DNA of 64,000 bases from positions 1 to 64,000 of the forward strand of contig NZ_BMYK01000002.1 in NCBI RefSeq assembly GCF_014652235.1. Direction: 5' to 3'. Each line of letters starts with the position of its first letter. Positions within the stretch are counted from its first letter, which is position 1. Source of the DNA: Pseudorhodoferax aquiterrae (GTDB lineage: Bacteria > Pseudomonadota > Gammaproteobacteria > Burkholderiales > Burkholderiaceae_C). The notes under the pieces are model-generated. The model had not been told where the DNA came from. It saw nothing but the letters and a program-made list of their open reading frames with translations, and did not search any database. Made by a program: the position numbers and the translations under genes. This document shows positions 28,345-36,899 of the stretch, piece after piece.

Positions 28345-28952
28345 TGGAACACGACTTCGTCTCGGCCTTCATCGTGCTGCTCATCGTCGCCGACCCGCTG
28401 GGCAACGTGCCGGTGGTGTTGAGCCTGCTCAAGGACGTGCCGCGGCAGCGCCGGTTGTGGGTGATCACGCGCGAATGCGCCATCGCCACCCTCATGCTGC
28501 TGCTGTTCATGCTGGGCGGCGACGCACTGCTCAAGGCCATGCGCTTGAGCCAGGTGGCGCTGGAGATCGCGGGTGGCGTGATCCTGTTCCTGATCGCGCT
28601 GGGCATGGCCTTTCCCAGCATGGGCGTGACCGTGGCCAGCGCGGAGCCCGAGGGCGAGCCGCTGCTGGTGCCGCTGGCCATTCCGCTGCTGGCGGGACCG
28701 TCGGCGCTGGCCACCGTGGTGCTGCTCGCCTCGCGCCAGCCGGACCGGGCCTGGTCGTGGACGGCGGCCATCGTCCTGGCCATGGTGGTGGTCTGGGCCG
28801 TGCTGGCCTCGGCCCAGGTGCTGTCGCGGCGGCTGGGGCCGTCCGGGCTGGTGGCGCTGGAACGCTTCATGGGCCTGCTGCTGGCCGCCATGGCTGTCGA
28901 GATGCTGATCTCGGGCGTGCAGCAGGTGATCGCCGCCGCGCCCCATGGCTGA
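28344..28952 (+). CDS. MarC family integral membrane protein
   Basis: A 202-residue protein with six membrane helices and the family motifs ADPLGNVPVVLSLL near the N-terminus and PLAIPLLAGPSALATV in the middle. Despite the name, MarC proteins are not proven to take part in antibiotic resistance. The gene is coupled to the EamA gene by TGATG, and ends 18 bases before the convergent DUF35 gene. Confidence 0.87.
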   Translation: MEHDFVSAFIVLLIVADPLGNVPVVLSLLKDVPRQRRLWVITRECAIATLMLLLFMLGGDALLKAMRLSQVALEIAGGVILFLIALGMAFPSMGVTVASAEPEGEPLLVPLAIPLLAGPSALATVVLLASRQPDRAWSWTAAIVLAMVVVWAVLASAQVLSRRLGPSGLVALERFMGLLLAAMAVEMLISGVQQVIAAAPHG

Positions 28953-28970
28953 GGCGCGGCGTGGGCCGGA

Positions 28971-29375
28971 TCAGCCCGCCGGGCGGAACATCGGCAGCAT
29001 GGCGCCGCCTTCGGCCGCCTTGAACACCAGCTCCACGCGCTGGCCGATGGCCAGTGCGTCGAGGTCGCAATCGACGATGTTGGTCATCATGGTCACGCCT
29101 TCGTCCAGCCGTACGTAGGCGATCGCGAACGGCACCGGGCCGACGCGGCGGCACACGCTGAAGCTGTAGATGGCGCCCTTGCCGGCCGAGGGCTTGAAGG
29201 CCGTGCGGTCGGACATGCAGAACGGGCACTGCGTGCGCGGGTACCAGTGCGGCTTGCCGCATTCCTCGCAGTGGCGCACCAGCAGCTGGCCGCGCGCGGT
29301 GCCGGCCCAGAAATCGGCGTTGTCGGGGTAGACGACCGGCGCGGGCCAGCTGCGGTCTTGTGCAAGCGTGCTCAT
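28971..29375 (-). CDS. DUF35 zinc-ribbon/OB-fold protein
   Basis: A 134-residue protein. The zinc ribbon is CEECGKPHWYPRTQCPFC (residues about 36-53, CxxC...CxxC) and an OB-fold follows (IYSFSVCRRVG...VTMMTNIVDCD). DUF35 proteins pair with thiolase-like or HMG-CoA-synthase-like proteins and help hold acyl-CoA. The start is 1 base after the thiolase-like stop, so the two are cotranscribed and probably form one enzyme. Confidence 0.88.
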   Translation of the reverse strand: MSTLAQDRSWPAPVVYPDNADFWAGTARGQLLVRHCEECGKPHWYPRTQCPFCMSDRTAFKPSAGKGAIYSFSVCRRVGPVPFAIAYVRLDEGVTMMTNIVDCDLDALAIGQRVELVFKAAEGGAMLPMFRPAG

Positions 29376-29376
29376 C

Positions 29377-30543
29377 TCAAGCCCTTTCCATGATCAAGGT
29401 GGCGCTGCCGTGGCGCGAGCCGAGCAGGCCGCCCGTGCCCTGCGCGAGCGCGAGCCCGCAGTTCTTGACCTGCACGGCAGGGTGCGCTTCGCCGCGCAGC
29501 TGGCGCACGGCCTCGATGACCTTGGTGATGCCGCCGCGGTTGGCCGGGTGGTTGTTGCACAGGCCGCCGCCATCGGTGTTGACGGGCAGCTTGCCGGTGC
29601 CCGCGATCAGGTTGCCGTCGGCCACGAAGCGGCCGCCCTCGCCGCGCTTGCAAAAGCCCAGGTCTTCCAGCTGCATGAGCACGGTGATGGTGAAGCTGTC
29701 GTAGATCGAGGCGTACTGGATGTCGGCCGGCTTCACGCCCGCCTCTTCGAAGGCACGCGGGCCGGACCAGACCGCGCCGGAGTACGACAGGTCGATGTTG
29801 CCGCCCTCCTGGCCCTTGAGTGCCTCGCCCGCGCCGAGCACGTTGACGATGGGGCGCTTCAAGCTGCGCGCGATCTCGGGCCGCGTGACCACGAGGGCGC
29901 CGCCGCCGTCACTGACCACGCAGCAATCGAGCTTGTGCAGCGGGTCGGAGATCATGGGCGAATTGACGACGTCCTCGACCGTGACCACGCCCTGCAGCAT
30001 GGCGTGCGGGTTGTGCTGGGCATGGTGCGACATCGCGACCTTGATCCAGGCCAGCTGCTCGGCCGTCGTGCCCCAGTCGTGCATGTGGCGCATGGCCACC
30101 ATGGCGTACATGTTGACCGTGACCGGGCCGAACGGTGCCTCGAAGGGCTGGTCCGGCAGGTTGGGGCCCCAGTTGCGCGGCTGCGTGCCGCTGGAGGCCT
30201 CCGAGCGCGGCCGGCCGGCCAGCGTGATCAGCGCCACGTTGCACTTGCGGGCCGCGATGGCCTGCGCGGCATGGCCTACGTGCGCCAGGTAGGAGGAGCC
30301 GCCCATGTCGGTCGAGTCCACATGGCGCGGATGCAGGCCGATGTGGTCGGCGATGTTCAGCGCGCCCAGGCCAGGCGCGTCGCCGGCGCAGAAGTAGCCA
30401 TCGACATCGTTGATCGTGAGGCCGGCGTCCAGCAGTGCGCCGCGCGCCACTTCGGCATGCAGCTGGGCCACGGTCTTGTCGGGCGCCTTGCGCGTGGGGT
30501 GTTCGTAGGCGCCGACGATGCAGGCCTGCCGTTTGATGCTCAT
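29377..30543 (-). CDS. Thiolase-like protein lacking the nucleophilic cysteine
   Basis: A 388-residue SCP2-thiolase-like protein. The place of the usual VxxxCxSG nucleophile reads TDMGGSSYLAHVGHA (residues 78-92), with no cysteine. The C-terminal GHP region is NNHPANRGG (330-338). A tyrosine is present in YDSFTIT at 281. Together with the adjacent DUF35 gene this resembles the Ltp2-ChsH2 aldolase pair, in which the thiolase fold cleaves a beta-hydroxyacyl-CoA by retro-aldol chemistry. Annotation as acetyl-CoA acetyltransferase would be misleading. Confidence 0.82.
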   Translation of the reverse strand: MSIKRQACIVGAYEHPTRKAPDKTVAQLHAEVARGALLDAGLTINDVDGYFCAGDAPGLGALNIADHIGLHPRHVDSTDMGGSSYLAHVGHAAQAIAARKCNVALITLAGRPRSEASSGTQPRNWGPNLPDQPFEAPFGPVTVNMYAMVAMRHMHDWGTTAEQLAWIKVAMSHHAQHNPHAMLQGVVTVEDVVNSPMISDPLHKLDCCVVSDGGGALVVTRPEIARSLKRPIVNVLGAGEALKGQEGGNIDLSYSGAVWSGPRAFEEAGVKPADIQYASIYDSFTITVLMQLEDLGFCKRGEGGRFVADGNLIAGTGKLPVNTDGGGLCNNHPANRGGITKVIEAVRQLRGEAHPAVQVKNCGLALAQGTGGLLGSRHGSATLIMERA

Positions 30544-30642
30544 GGCTTGTCTTCTCCCTGGGTCTGGCTTTGTTACGGCGCAGGATCTTCGCAGCGGCGC
30601 CGCGGTCCGGCCGTCTCGGCCGGGACATGCGCCGCCTCCCTC

Positions 30643-32388
30643 TTATTGCATCTGCTGCAGGTTGCCGATGCGCACCAGCATCTCGGTGAACATCTGTATG
30701 TCGGCGTCCAGGTCGGCGATCTCCTTGAACTCGTTGGCGTTGTGGGCCGTGTACTTCTTGCCCGGCATGGCGGGGCCGAAGTTGATCGCGTTGGGCATCT
30801 GCTTGGCCGTGGTGCTGCCGGCCGTGGACACGGGCGCGGCGGGCAGGCCCGTGGTGTCGCCGAAGATGTTGAGCAGCGTGGCCAGCCAGGCGCCCTTGGG
30901 GTCGCGCGCCATCCAGTTGCCCTGGGTGTGCGCCACCTCCACCGCGATGCCGTTGGCCGCGCCCCAGGCGCGCACCTTGGCCTGCGTGGCAGCGCTCAGC
31001 GCCTCGGGCGTGTTGCCGCGCGGCATGCGCACATTGGCCGTGACCTCGATCTTGCCCGCGGTCTCGCGCACCAGCGTGGGCGAGGCCGTCAACGGTCCCA
31101 TGAAGCTGTCGGCATAGGCCAGGCCCATCTTGTTGCCCAGGTAGTCCAGGCCGAACAGGTCGGCGATGTAGCGCGTGGCCTGGGCGTAGCCGTTGTCCAC
31201 CAGCGGCACGCCCGCGCCTTGCAGGAACAGCGCCAGGCGCGGCAGCGGGTTCACGCCCTCCTCGGGCCGCGAGCCATGGGCCGAGGCGCCCGTGACCTTG
31301 AGGTCGACGCCATCGGCACGCGGTGTGACTTCGATCGCGAACTTGCCTTGCGCAAGGTTCGCGGCCACGAACGCGGTGGCCGCGGTCTGCAGGCGCGCCG
31401 CCAGCGCAGCCGGTTCGGCCGACTGCAGCCGCGCCGTGGCGGTCTGCGGGATCGCATTGGCCGAGGCCGCGCCGGCCAGTGCCGTGATGTTGGCCGCGCC
31501 CGCAGCCGCCGGCCGCACCGGCGCCAGTGTGAAGCTTGCACGCAAGGCACCCGTTCCCTTCTCGGCCACGACCGCCGGGTAGCGGCTGTCGAGCACGATG
31601 TTGTACTGCGGCAGCTGGGTGTGCTGCTGGTAGTAGCGGATCGCGTCACCGCCGGTCTCCTCCGTCGTGTCGATCATGAGCCGGATCGTGCGGGCCAGCG
31701 GCAGGCCGCTCTCTTTCACGGCCTTCATCGCGTAGAGCACCGTGGCGATCGAGCCCTTGTCGTCGATGCTGCCGCGGCCGTACAGCAGACCGCCCACCCG
31801 CGTGAGTTGGAAGGGATCGAGTTTGGTGCCGTCCTCCAGCACCCATTCGCTGGCCACCACCGGCACCACGTCGGCATGCGTGAGGATGCCGAACTCCTCG
31901 CTGCCGCTGCCCGCGAGACGGACTTCGAAGACGCGGTTGTCGACGTTGCGGTATTGCAGGCCGAAGTCGGCGGCCATGCGGCCCACGAGCTGGCCGAAGG
32001 CGATGATCTGCGGGTCCTCGTGCGGCGGCACCGTGCCGCGCACCGTGGGCAGCGCGACCATGCGCGCCGTCGCGTCGATGACGGCGGCCTGGTTCAACAG
32101 CCGGTTGTGCAGGCCCAACAGGCGCGCGGTCTGCTGGAGCTCCTCGGCGCTGAGCGTGTCGCCGCGCTGGCGGCGTTCGGCCAGCGGGCGCAGCGCCGGC
32201 TGGTCTTGCGCGACCTGGGCCAGGAAGGCCGCGAAGCTGGCCGGCACGCGGCCCTGCTGCTGCGCCGCGATGCGGTCGAGGTCGGGCTTCTTGAGCGGGA
32301 CGGCAGGCGCCTGGCCGGAGGGGGTGGCGCAGCCGGTGATGGCCAGCAAGGCAGCGATGCCGGCCAGCCGCAAGCGGGGTTGGAACAT
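30643..32388 (-). CDS. M20 family metallopeptidase, lipoprotein
   Basis: A 581-residue dipeptidase-like enzyme. A lipobox ITGC places the acylated cysteine at residue 20, so it is membrane-anchored in the envelope. The di-zinc site is shown by HADVVPV (H171, D173), GRGSIDDKG (D209/D210), TTEETGG (E243/E244) and the late TAHNANEF. It is close to PepV/carnosinase in motifs but longer than most relatives because of an N-terminal linker of about 80 residues. It appears to stand alone. Confidence 0.85.
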   Translation of the reverse strand: MFQPRLRLAGIAALLAITGCATPSGQAPAVPLKKPDLDRIAAQQQGRVPASFAAFLAQVAQDQPALRPLAERRQRGDTLSAEELQQTARLLGLHNRLLNQAAVIDATARMVALPTVRGTVPPHEDPQIIAFGQLVGRMAADFGLQYRNVDNRVFEVRLAGSGSEEFGILTHADVVPVVASEWVLEDGTKLDPFQLTRVGGLLYGRGSIDDKGSIATVLYAMKAVKESGLPLARTIRLMIDTTEETGGDAIRYYQQHTQLPQYNIVLDSRYPAVVAEKGTGALRASFTLAPVRPAAAGAANITALAGAASANAIPQTATARLQSAEPAALAARLQTAATAFVAANLAQGKFAIEVTPRADGVDLKVTGASAHGSRPEEGVNPLPRLALFLQGAGVPLVDNGYAQATRYIADLFGLDYLGNKMGLAYADSFMGPLTASPTLVRETAGKIEVTANVRMPRGNTPEALSAATQAKVRAWGAANGIAVEVAHTQGNWMARDPKGAWLATLLNIFGDTTGLPAAPVSTAGSTTAKQMPNAINFGPAMPGKKYTAHNANEFKEIADLDADIQMFTEMLVRIGNLQQMQ

Positions 32389-32431
32389 GGGGATCTCCTC
32401 GGGTCGAACACCCGAGCTTAGCCCCGCGGCC

Positions 32432-33373
32432 TCAGGGAACGGCGACCTTGACCTGGCCCGTGGCGAAGAAGCTGCGCAGGTTCTCGAGCACGAGGTCGCC
32501 CATGGCCTTGCGCGTCTCGTGCGTGCCGCTGGCCAGATGCGGCAGCAGCACGGCGTTCTCGCAGGCGATCAGGCGGGCGGGCACGCGCGGCTCGTCCTCG
32601 TACACATCCAGGCCGGCGCCCGCAATGGTCTTGTTCTCCAGGGCCTCGATCAGCGCCTCTTGATCGACCACGGTGCCGCGCGCGATGTTGATCAGGAAGC
32701 CCTTGGAGCCCAGCGCGGCGAGGATCTCGCGCGAGATCAGGTGGCGCGATTCGGCGCCGCCTGCCGCGGCCACGACCAGGAAGTCGGCCCAGCGCGCCAG
32801 CCCCGCGAGCGTGGCCTCGTAGCCGAAATCCACGCCGTCGACCGGGCGGCGGTTGTGGTAGCGCACCTCCATGTCGAAGCCGCTGGCGCGGCGCGCGATC
32901 ACGCGGCCGATGCGGCCCAGGCCCACGATGCCCAACTTCTTGCCGCTCACGCGCGTAGCCAGTGGGTACGGGCCTTTGAGCCAGTCGCCCCGGCGCAGGT
33001 AGCGGTCGGAATCGGTGAAGCGCCGCGCCGCATCGATGACCAGGCCGAAGGCCGTGTCGGCCACGCAGTCGTTCAGCACGTCGGGCGTGTAGCCCACCGG
33101 GATGCCGCGCGCACGCGCGGCCGGCAGATCGACCTTGTCGAAGCCCACGCCGAAGCTGGAGATCACCTTCAGCTTGGGCAGCGCGGCGATGGTCGCGCCA
33201 TCGATGCCCAGCGCGGCATTGGTCACCACGCCGACGAAACCCGCGCCTTCGCGCGCGAGGAAGGCCTTGGGATCGGCCTCGCCGGCCAGCAGATGCACGT
33301 CGTAGTCGATCGCCAGGGCTTGTTCGAGGGCAGGCAGCAGCTTGCCGAGCTGCAGGATGCGGGGTCGGGTCAT
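32432..33373 (-). CDS. D-2-hydroxyacid dehydrogenase (glyoxylate/hydroxypyruvate reductase-like)
   Basis: A 313-residue NAD(P)H enzyme. The Rossmann motif is LGIVGLGRIGRVIARRA (near residue 150). The catalytic Arg, Glu and His appear in the NIARGTVVDQEALIEAL, DVYEDEP and LLPHLASGTHETR segments. This pattern fits GhrB-like reductases of glyoxylate, hydroxypyruvate or related acids. I start at ATG 33373 (MTRPRILQLG); the longer frame to 33640 overlaps dusA. Confidence 0.87.
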   Translation of the reverse strand: MTRPRILQLGKLLPALEQALAIDYDVHLLAGEADPKAFLAREGAGFVGVVTNAALGIDGATIAALPKLKVISSFGVGFDKVDLPAARARGIPVGYTPDVLNDCVADTAFGLVIDAARRFTDSDRYLRRGDWLKGPYPLATRVSGKKLGIVGLGRIGRVIARRASGFDMEVRYHNRRPVDGVDFGYEATLAGLARWADFLVVAAAGGAESRHLISREILAALGSKGFLINIARGTVVDQEALIEALENKTIAGAGLDVYEDEPRVPARLIACENAVLLPHLASGTHETRKAMGDLVLENLRSFFATGQVKVAVP

Positions 33374-33411
33374 GGAAGGCAGGTCCGGTCGGTTGGTGAA
33401 GGTGGAATGGT

Positions 33412-34416
33412 TCAGGCGGCGTGCGCCGACTCTGCCGAGGATACGGGAGCGTGCGCCAGCGCCGCGACTTCGGCCGGCGCCAGCGCCTTCATGCGGTGGT
33501 CGCTCCAGACCTGGCGCCAGCGCCGCGCGCCGGGCAGGCCATGGCGCAGGCCCATCATGTGGCGCGCGATGGCATGCCAATGGGTGCCGTGCAAGCGCGC
33601 CTCGCGCTCCATGTAGCGCAGCATTTCCTCCTCGACCCATTCCCGCGTGCGCAATGGATCCGCTGGCAGGCCGAAGAAGGCGCTATCCCACTCGGCCAGC
33701 CACCAGGGGTTGTGGTAGGCCTCGCGGCCCAGCATGGCACCGTCCAGCAGCGCCAACTGCGCGGCGACCTGCGGGGTCGTCTTGAGCCCACCGTTGATGA
33801 CGATGGTCAGCGCCGGGAAATCGCGTTTGAGCTGGTGCACGAGCTCGTAGCGCAAGGGCGGAATCTCGCGGTTCTCCTTGGGCGACAAGCCTTTGAGCCA
33901 GGCGTTGCGCGCGTGCACGATGAAGGTGGTGCAACCGGCCTGGCTGACGGTGCCGACGAAGTCGCGCACGAAGCCGTAGTCTTCGCCGCGGTCGATGCCG
34001 ATGCGGTGCTTGACGGTGACCGGAATGCCGACCGCATCGACCATGGCCTTCACGCCGTCGGCCACCAGTTGCGGCTCGGCCATCAGGCAGGCGCCGAAGG
34101 CACCGCGCTGCACCCGCTCCGAGGGGCAGCCGCAGTTCAGGTTGATCTCGTCGTAGCCCCACTGTTCGCCCAGGCGTGCGCAGTGCGCCAGATCGGCCGG
34201 TTCGCTGCCGCCGAGTTGCAGCGCCACAGGATGCTCGCCCGCGTCCAGCCGCAAATGCCGGTCGACGTCACCATGCAGCAGCGCGCCGGTCGTCACCATC
34301 TCGGTGTACAGGCGTGCGCGCCGCGAGAGCAGGCGGTGAAAGTAGCGGCAATGCCGGTCGGTCCAGTCCAGCATCGGGGCGACGCTGATGTGGAGCGCTT
34401 GATTTTTCTCAACCAT
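33412..34416 (-). CDS. dusA: tRNA-dihydrouridine(20/20a) synthase DusA
   Basis: A 334-residue FMN enzyme that reduces uridines 20 and 20a in the D-loop of tRNA. It shows SVAPMLDWTDRHCRYFHRLL at the start, the catalytic cysteine in NCGCPSERVQRGAFGACLM, and the HARNAWLKGLSPKENREIPPL segment specific to DusA. I chose ATG 34416 (MVEKNQALH) because the frame upstream to 34638 reads low-complexity sequence. It is separated from the PEP-CTERM gene by a terminator. Confidence 0.92.
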   Translation of the reverse strand: MVEKNQALHISVAPMLDWTDRHCRYFHRLLSRRARLYTEMVTTGALLHGDVDRHLRLDAGEHPVALQLGGSEPADLAHCARLGEQWGYDEINLNCGCPSERVQRGAFGACLMAEPQLVADGVKAMVDAVGIPVTVKHRIGIDRGEDYGFVRDFVGTVSQAGCTTFIVHARNAWLKGLSPKENREIPPLRYELVHQLKRDFPALTIVINGGLKTTPQVAAQLALLDGAMLGREAYHNPWWLAEWDSAFFGLPADPLRTREWVEEEMLRYMEREARLHGTHWHAIARHMMGLRHGLPGARRWRQVWSDHRMKALAPAEVAALAHAPVSSAESAHAA

Positions 34417-34555
34417 CGGGATTCGGAAACGGGCAGGCACAGACGATGCGGGCGCCATTGTCCAGTAGATGCCATCCCCCCGTGGCGGCGGCGGTGAACG
34501 CCACGGCAGAGCCAGCGCCGCTGCACGGTGCGCCGCAACTGGCGCGAACCCACAA

Positions 34556-34580
34556 CGAAAAAACCCGGCCGAAGCCGGGT
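34556..34580 (-). terminator. Rho-independent terminator of the PEP-CTERM gene
   Basis: On the minus strand, ACCCGGC-TTCG-GCCGGGT is followed by TTTTTT. The stem is perfect with an extra-stable TTCG loop. It lies 26 bases after the PEP-CTERM stop and makes that gene a monocistronic unit. Confidence 0.88.
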
Positions 34581-34606
34581 GTGGTGGTGTCAGGACGGGA
34601 AGCCGA

Positions 34607-35494
34607 TCAGGCTTGCTTGCGACGCCGCGCCGCGGCAAGACCGACCAGACCTAGGCCCATCAGTGCCAGCGATGCCGGCTCCGGGACCTCGGCAACCGTG
34701 ATCGGATCACGTGCCCAGACGCTGATGTGGGAGATGTCCTGGTCCTTGCCCTTGTTGTTTTCGAAGTCGGTGTCCATCGTCCAGGTGCCGGTGATCGTGT
34801 AGGGCGTGCCCAGGTCGAAAGCGCCATTCATCTTCGTGAAGTCGAAGTCATAGACAGCCCAGCTGGTGCTGGACTTCACCGAGAACGCCAGATGGTCGAA
34901 GTTGCTGCGCGAGAACAGGTCGTTCGCTTCGAAGATGGCGATGATGTCCTTGCTGACTTCCAGCGTCCACGTGCCGCCGACGTCGGAGGTCTGGGTCTGG
35001 GTGTACTTCAGCACATTGGCCAGCGAGAACGGCGCGCCGCCCTGGGGCGTGACCGACGAGTAGTTCAACTGACCGGCGTTGCCATCGAGTTGGCCCAGCA
35101 TGATCCAACCCGGATCAACGGCTGCGCCAGCATTCTTCAGCGGCAGCAGTTGGCTGGGCTGAATGAACTGCGTCGGGCTCAGCAGTCCGTACTGGCCGTT
35201 GAGCAGACCGTCATTGAGGTAACCGAGGTTGGGCGAGGGGCTCAGCGCGGGGCCGTCGTTGCCAGTGAACACGCCCGCACAACTCGTGGCGTTGATGGGG
35301 GTTCCCACAGACGGAATCGCGCCGCCGGAGTACGACGCTGTCGGAGTCGCACCCGTGATCTTCCAGTTCGCAACGTTGCAAGGATTGTTCGGATCAAGCG
35401 TCCCGGAGGCGCCGGAGGGGACGGGGCCGGCGATGGCCGCGGCAGAAGAGAGGCACAGTGCAGTGACAGCGAGGAAGGGTAGTTGGAATTTCAT
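34607..35494 (-). CDS. PEP-CTERM sorting domain protein
   Basis: A 295-residue secreted protein. A signal peptide spans residues 1-22 (ending AAAIAG). The body is rich in Gly, Asn, Ser and Thr with no cysteine-based enzyme motif. The tail is VPEPASLALMGLGL followed by a short membrane helix and RRRKQA. This PEP-CTERM signal is cut by an exosortase (XrtA/EpsH type) and such proteins are exported with extracellular polysaccharide. No exosortase gene lies in the window. Its promoter looks sigma-54 dependent. An AGGAG site lies just before the ATG. Confidence 0.88.
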   Translation of the reverse strand: MKFQLPFLAVTALCLSSAAAIAGPVPSGASGTLDPNNPCNVANWKITGATPTASYSGGAIPSVGTPINATSCAGVFTGNDGPALSPSPNLGYLNDGLLNGQYGLLSPTQFIQPSQLLPLKNAGAAVDPGWIMLGQLDGNAGQLNYSSVTPQGGAPFSLANVLKYTQTQTSDVGGTWTLEVSKDIIAIFEANDLFSRSNFDHLAFSVKSSTSWAVYDFDFTKMNGAFDLGTPYTITGTWTMDTDFENNKGKDQDISHISVWARDPITVAEVPEPASLALMGLGLVGLAAARRRKQA

Positions 35495-35524
35495 GTGAGC
35501 TCCTGTTGCAGGAAGTTACACAAT

Positions 35525-35541
35525 TGCAATGCCTATGCCAA
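35525..35541 (-). promoter_or_regulatory. Sigma-54 (-24/-12) promoter of the PEP-CTERM gene
   Basis: On the minus strand the sequence TTGGCATAGGCATTGCA matches TGGCAYR-N4-TTGCA with exact spacing between the GG and GC elements. The predicted start of transcription is about 20 bases before the ATG at 35494. PEP-CTERM genes controlled by RpoN with the PrsK/PrsR two-component system are known in betaproteobacteria; assignment to PrsR is inference. Confidence 0.7.
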
Positions 35542-35603
35542 CCAGAAAAACATGAAATTTTTCAATGACACTCGCCCAGCCAGCTTATAAGTCCTCCAAG
35601 CAC

Positions 35604-35640
35604 GTGTAAGACAAGACGACATGCTTGTGTAAGACGTCTT
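35604..35640. promoter_or_regulatory. Upstream repeats, candidate enhancer for the sigma-54 promoter
   Basis: Two copies of GTGTAAGAC (35604-35612 and 35627-35635) have starts 23 bases apart. The second runs into the perfect palindrome AAGACGTCTT (35631-35640). They lie about 63-99 bases upstream of the -24/-12 element, the distance expected for an enhancer-binding activator. The rest of 35641-35810 shows no gene or element I can support. Confidence 0.5.
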
Positions 35641-35813
35641 CGTGCGATTGCGCCTCTGCACATGGAGGGCGCCCGTGCGGCGCTCCTCAGCAGGAGCCGC
35701 AGGATCGGTTCAATTCTCAAAACAAATGCAGCGCTGCCCTGCCACAGGAGCATGGGACAGGCGCCGAACGATCTCGCAGTGTCGTCCTGACTCGACAAGT
35801 TGCGGCACGCAAA

Positions 35814-35847
35814 GAAAAACGGGTCAGGACTTTTGGATCCTGACCCG
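35814..35847 (-). terminator. Rho-independent terminator after tRNA-Pro
   Basis: On the minus strand, CGGGTCAGGA - eight-base loop - TCCTGACCCG is followed by TTTTTC. The stem is perfect and 10 bases long. It lies 20 bases after the tRNA CCA end. Confidence 0.88.
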
Positions 35848-35866
35848 TTGGTCTGCTTCTTATTTT

Positions 35867-35943
35867 TGGTCGGTGTGAAAGGATTCGAACCTTCGACCCC
35901 TTGCACCCCATGCAAGTGCGCTACCAGGCTGCGCCACACACCG
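35867..35943 (-). tRNA. tRNA-Pro (anticodon GGG)
   Basis: A cloverleaf reads cleanly on the minus strand. The acceptor stem is CGGTGTG/CACACCG, with an A discriminator and an encoded CCA (35867-35869). The D arm contains CCTGGTAGCGC and the anticodon stem CTTGC/GCAAG closes the loop ATGGGGT, so the anticodon is GGG. The T arm is GAAGGTTCGAATCCTTT. It decodes CCC, the favoured proline codon in a genome this GC-rich. It lies 24 bases downstream of the merR stop with a possible promoter of its own (TATACT, minus strand, at 35953-35958). Confidence 0.95.
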
Positions 35944-35967
35944 AAGCCCACGAGTATAGCGCAGTAT

Positions 35968-36417
35968 TCAGGGGATATCGGCGAGCAACGAACGAATTTC
36001 AAAAAGTTCACGCCGCACCTGCGCCAAACGCGCTGCCGCACCGGTCTCATCATCACCGATCAGCATCTGCTCGAACGCTTCGAACTCGATCTCGTCCGCC
36101 GTCAGAGCATCCGCTTCCACCGCATCAACGTCCGCATCCGCAGCATCCTCCTGTGGCGGTCGGCCGTGCTCCTGCAGCTTGTTGCGCGCCCCGCTGATCG
36201 TGAAGCCCTGGTCGTACAGGAGATCGCGAATGCGCCGGATCATCAGCACTTCATGGTGCTGGTAGTAGCGGCGGTTGCCGCGGCGCTTCATGGGGCGCAA
36301 CTGGGTGAACTCCTGCTCCCAATAACGCAGGACATGCGGCTTGACGCCGCACAAGTCACCGACTTCACCAATGGTGAAGTAGCGTTTGGCGGGAATCGAA
36401 GGGAGGGTGTTGCCCAT
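35968..36417 (-). CDS. MerR family transcriptional regulator
   Basis: A 149-residue regulator. The N-terminal winged helix reads YFTIGEVGDLCGVKPHVLRYWEQEFTQLRPMKRRGNRRYY (residues about 13-52). A short helical region and an acidic Asp/Ala-rich tail (about 90-125) follow. No metal-binding cysteines are present, so a metal sensor is unlikely. Its place after ihfA in the pheST cluster is typical of beta- and gammaproteobacteria, where its target is unknown. I start at ATG 36417 (MGNTLPSIPAKRY). Confidence 0.87.
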   Translation of the reverse strand: MGNTLPSIPAKRYFTIGEVGDLCGVKPHVLRYWEQEFTQLRPMKRRGNRRYYQHHEVLMIRRIRDLLYDQGFTISGARNKLQEHGRPPQEDAADADVDAVEADALTADEIEFEAFEQMLIGDDETGAAARLAQVRRELFEIRSLLADIP

Positions 36418-36526
36418 GAAAAGGGGACTGCTGCGCGAGGGCCGCAAAGGTTACCCCAACGACCGGCATGCGCCAAGCAAGCAGAGACGCCGCAAGGCCT
36501 GTGCGTCCGCCTTGCATGCGCGTGCT

Positions 36527-36889
36527 TCAGCCCTGGATCTGGTCCTTGAGTTTGTGGCTGGCGTGGAAGGTCACGACGCGGCGCGCCTTGATCGGAATGG
36601 CCTCACCGGTGCGCGGGTTGCGACCCGGCCGCGGCGCCTTCACCCGGATCTGGAAGTTGCCGAAACTGGAGATCTTCACGTCCGTACCGTTCACGAGACT
36701 GGTGGTCACCAGGTCGAAGAAGGCATCGATCATGTCCTTGGATTCGCGCTTGTTCAGGCCGATCTGCTCGAACAGCAGTTCGGCCAGCTGCGCCTTGGTC
36801 AACGCAGGCGTCTCCAGGCTTTCTACGGAAATCTTCACCGCATCTCTCCGCTCGTCGTTCATCTCGTCGAAATCAACCTGCGCCTGCAT
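36527..36889 (-). CDS. ihfA: Integration host factor subunit alpha
   Basis: A 120-residue nucleoid protein that bends DNA as a heterodimer with IhfB. The core begins LTKAQLAELLFEQIGLNKRESKDMIDAFF. The DNA-binding arm shows GNFQIRVKAPRPGRNPRTGEAIPIKARRVVTFHAS, with the proline that intercalates DNA. I start at ATG 36889 because AGGAGG lies 6 bases before it; this gives about 20 residues more than the E. coli protein. It follows pheT by 10 bases. IHF would also be expected to help sigma-54 promoters such as that at 35525. Confidence 0.93.
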   Translation of the reverse strand: MQAQVDFDEMNDERRDAVKISVESLETPALTKAQLAELLFEQIGLNKRESKDMIDAFFDLVTTSLVNGTDVKISSFGNFQIRVKAPRPGRNPRTGEAIPIKARRVVTFHASHKLKDQIQG

Positions 36890-36899
36890 GCAAACCTCC

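Noticed and set aside
35562-36056. A 164-residue minus-strand frame across tRNA-Pro
   Set aside because: It covers the tRNA and its terminator and shows no protein-like pattern.
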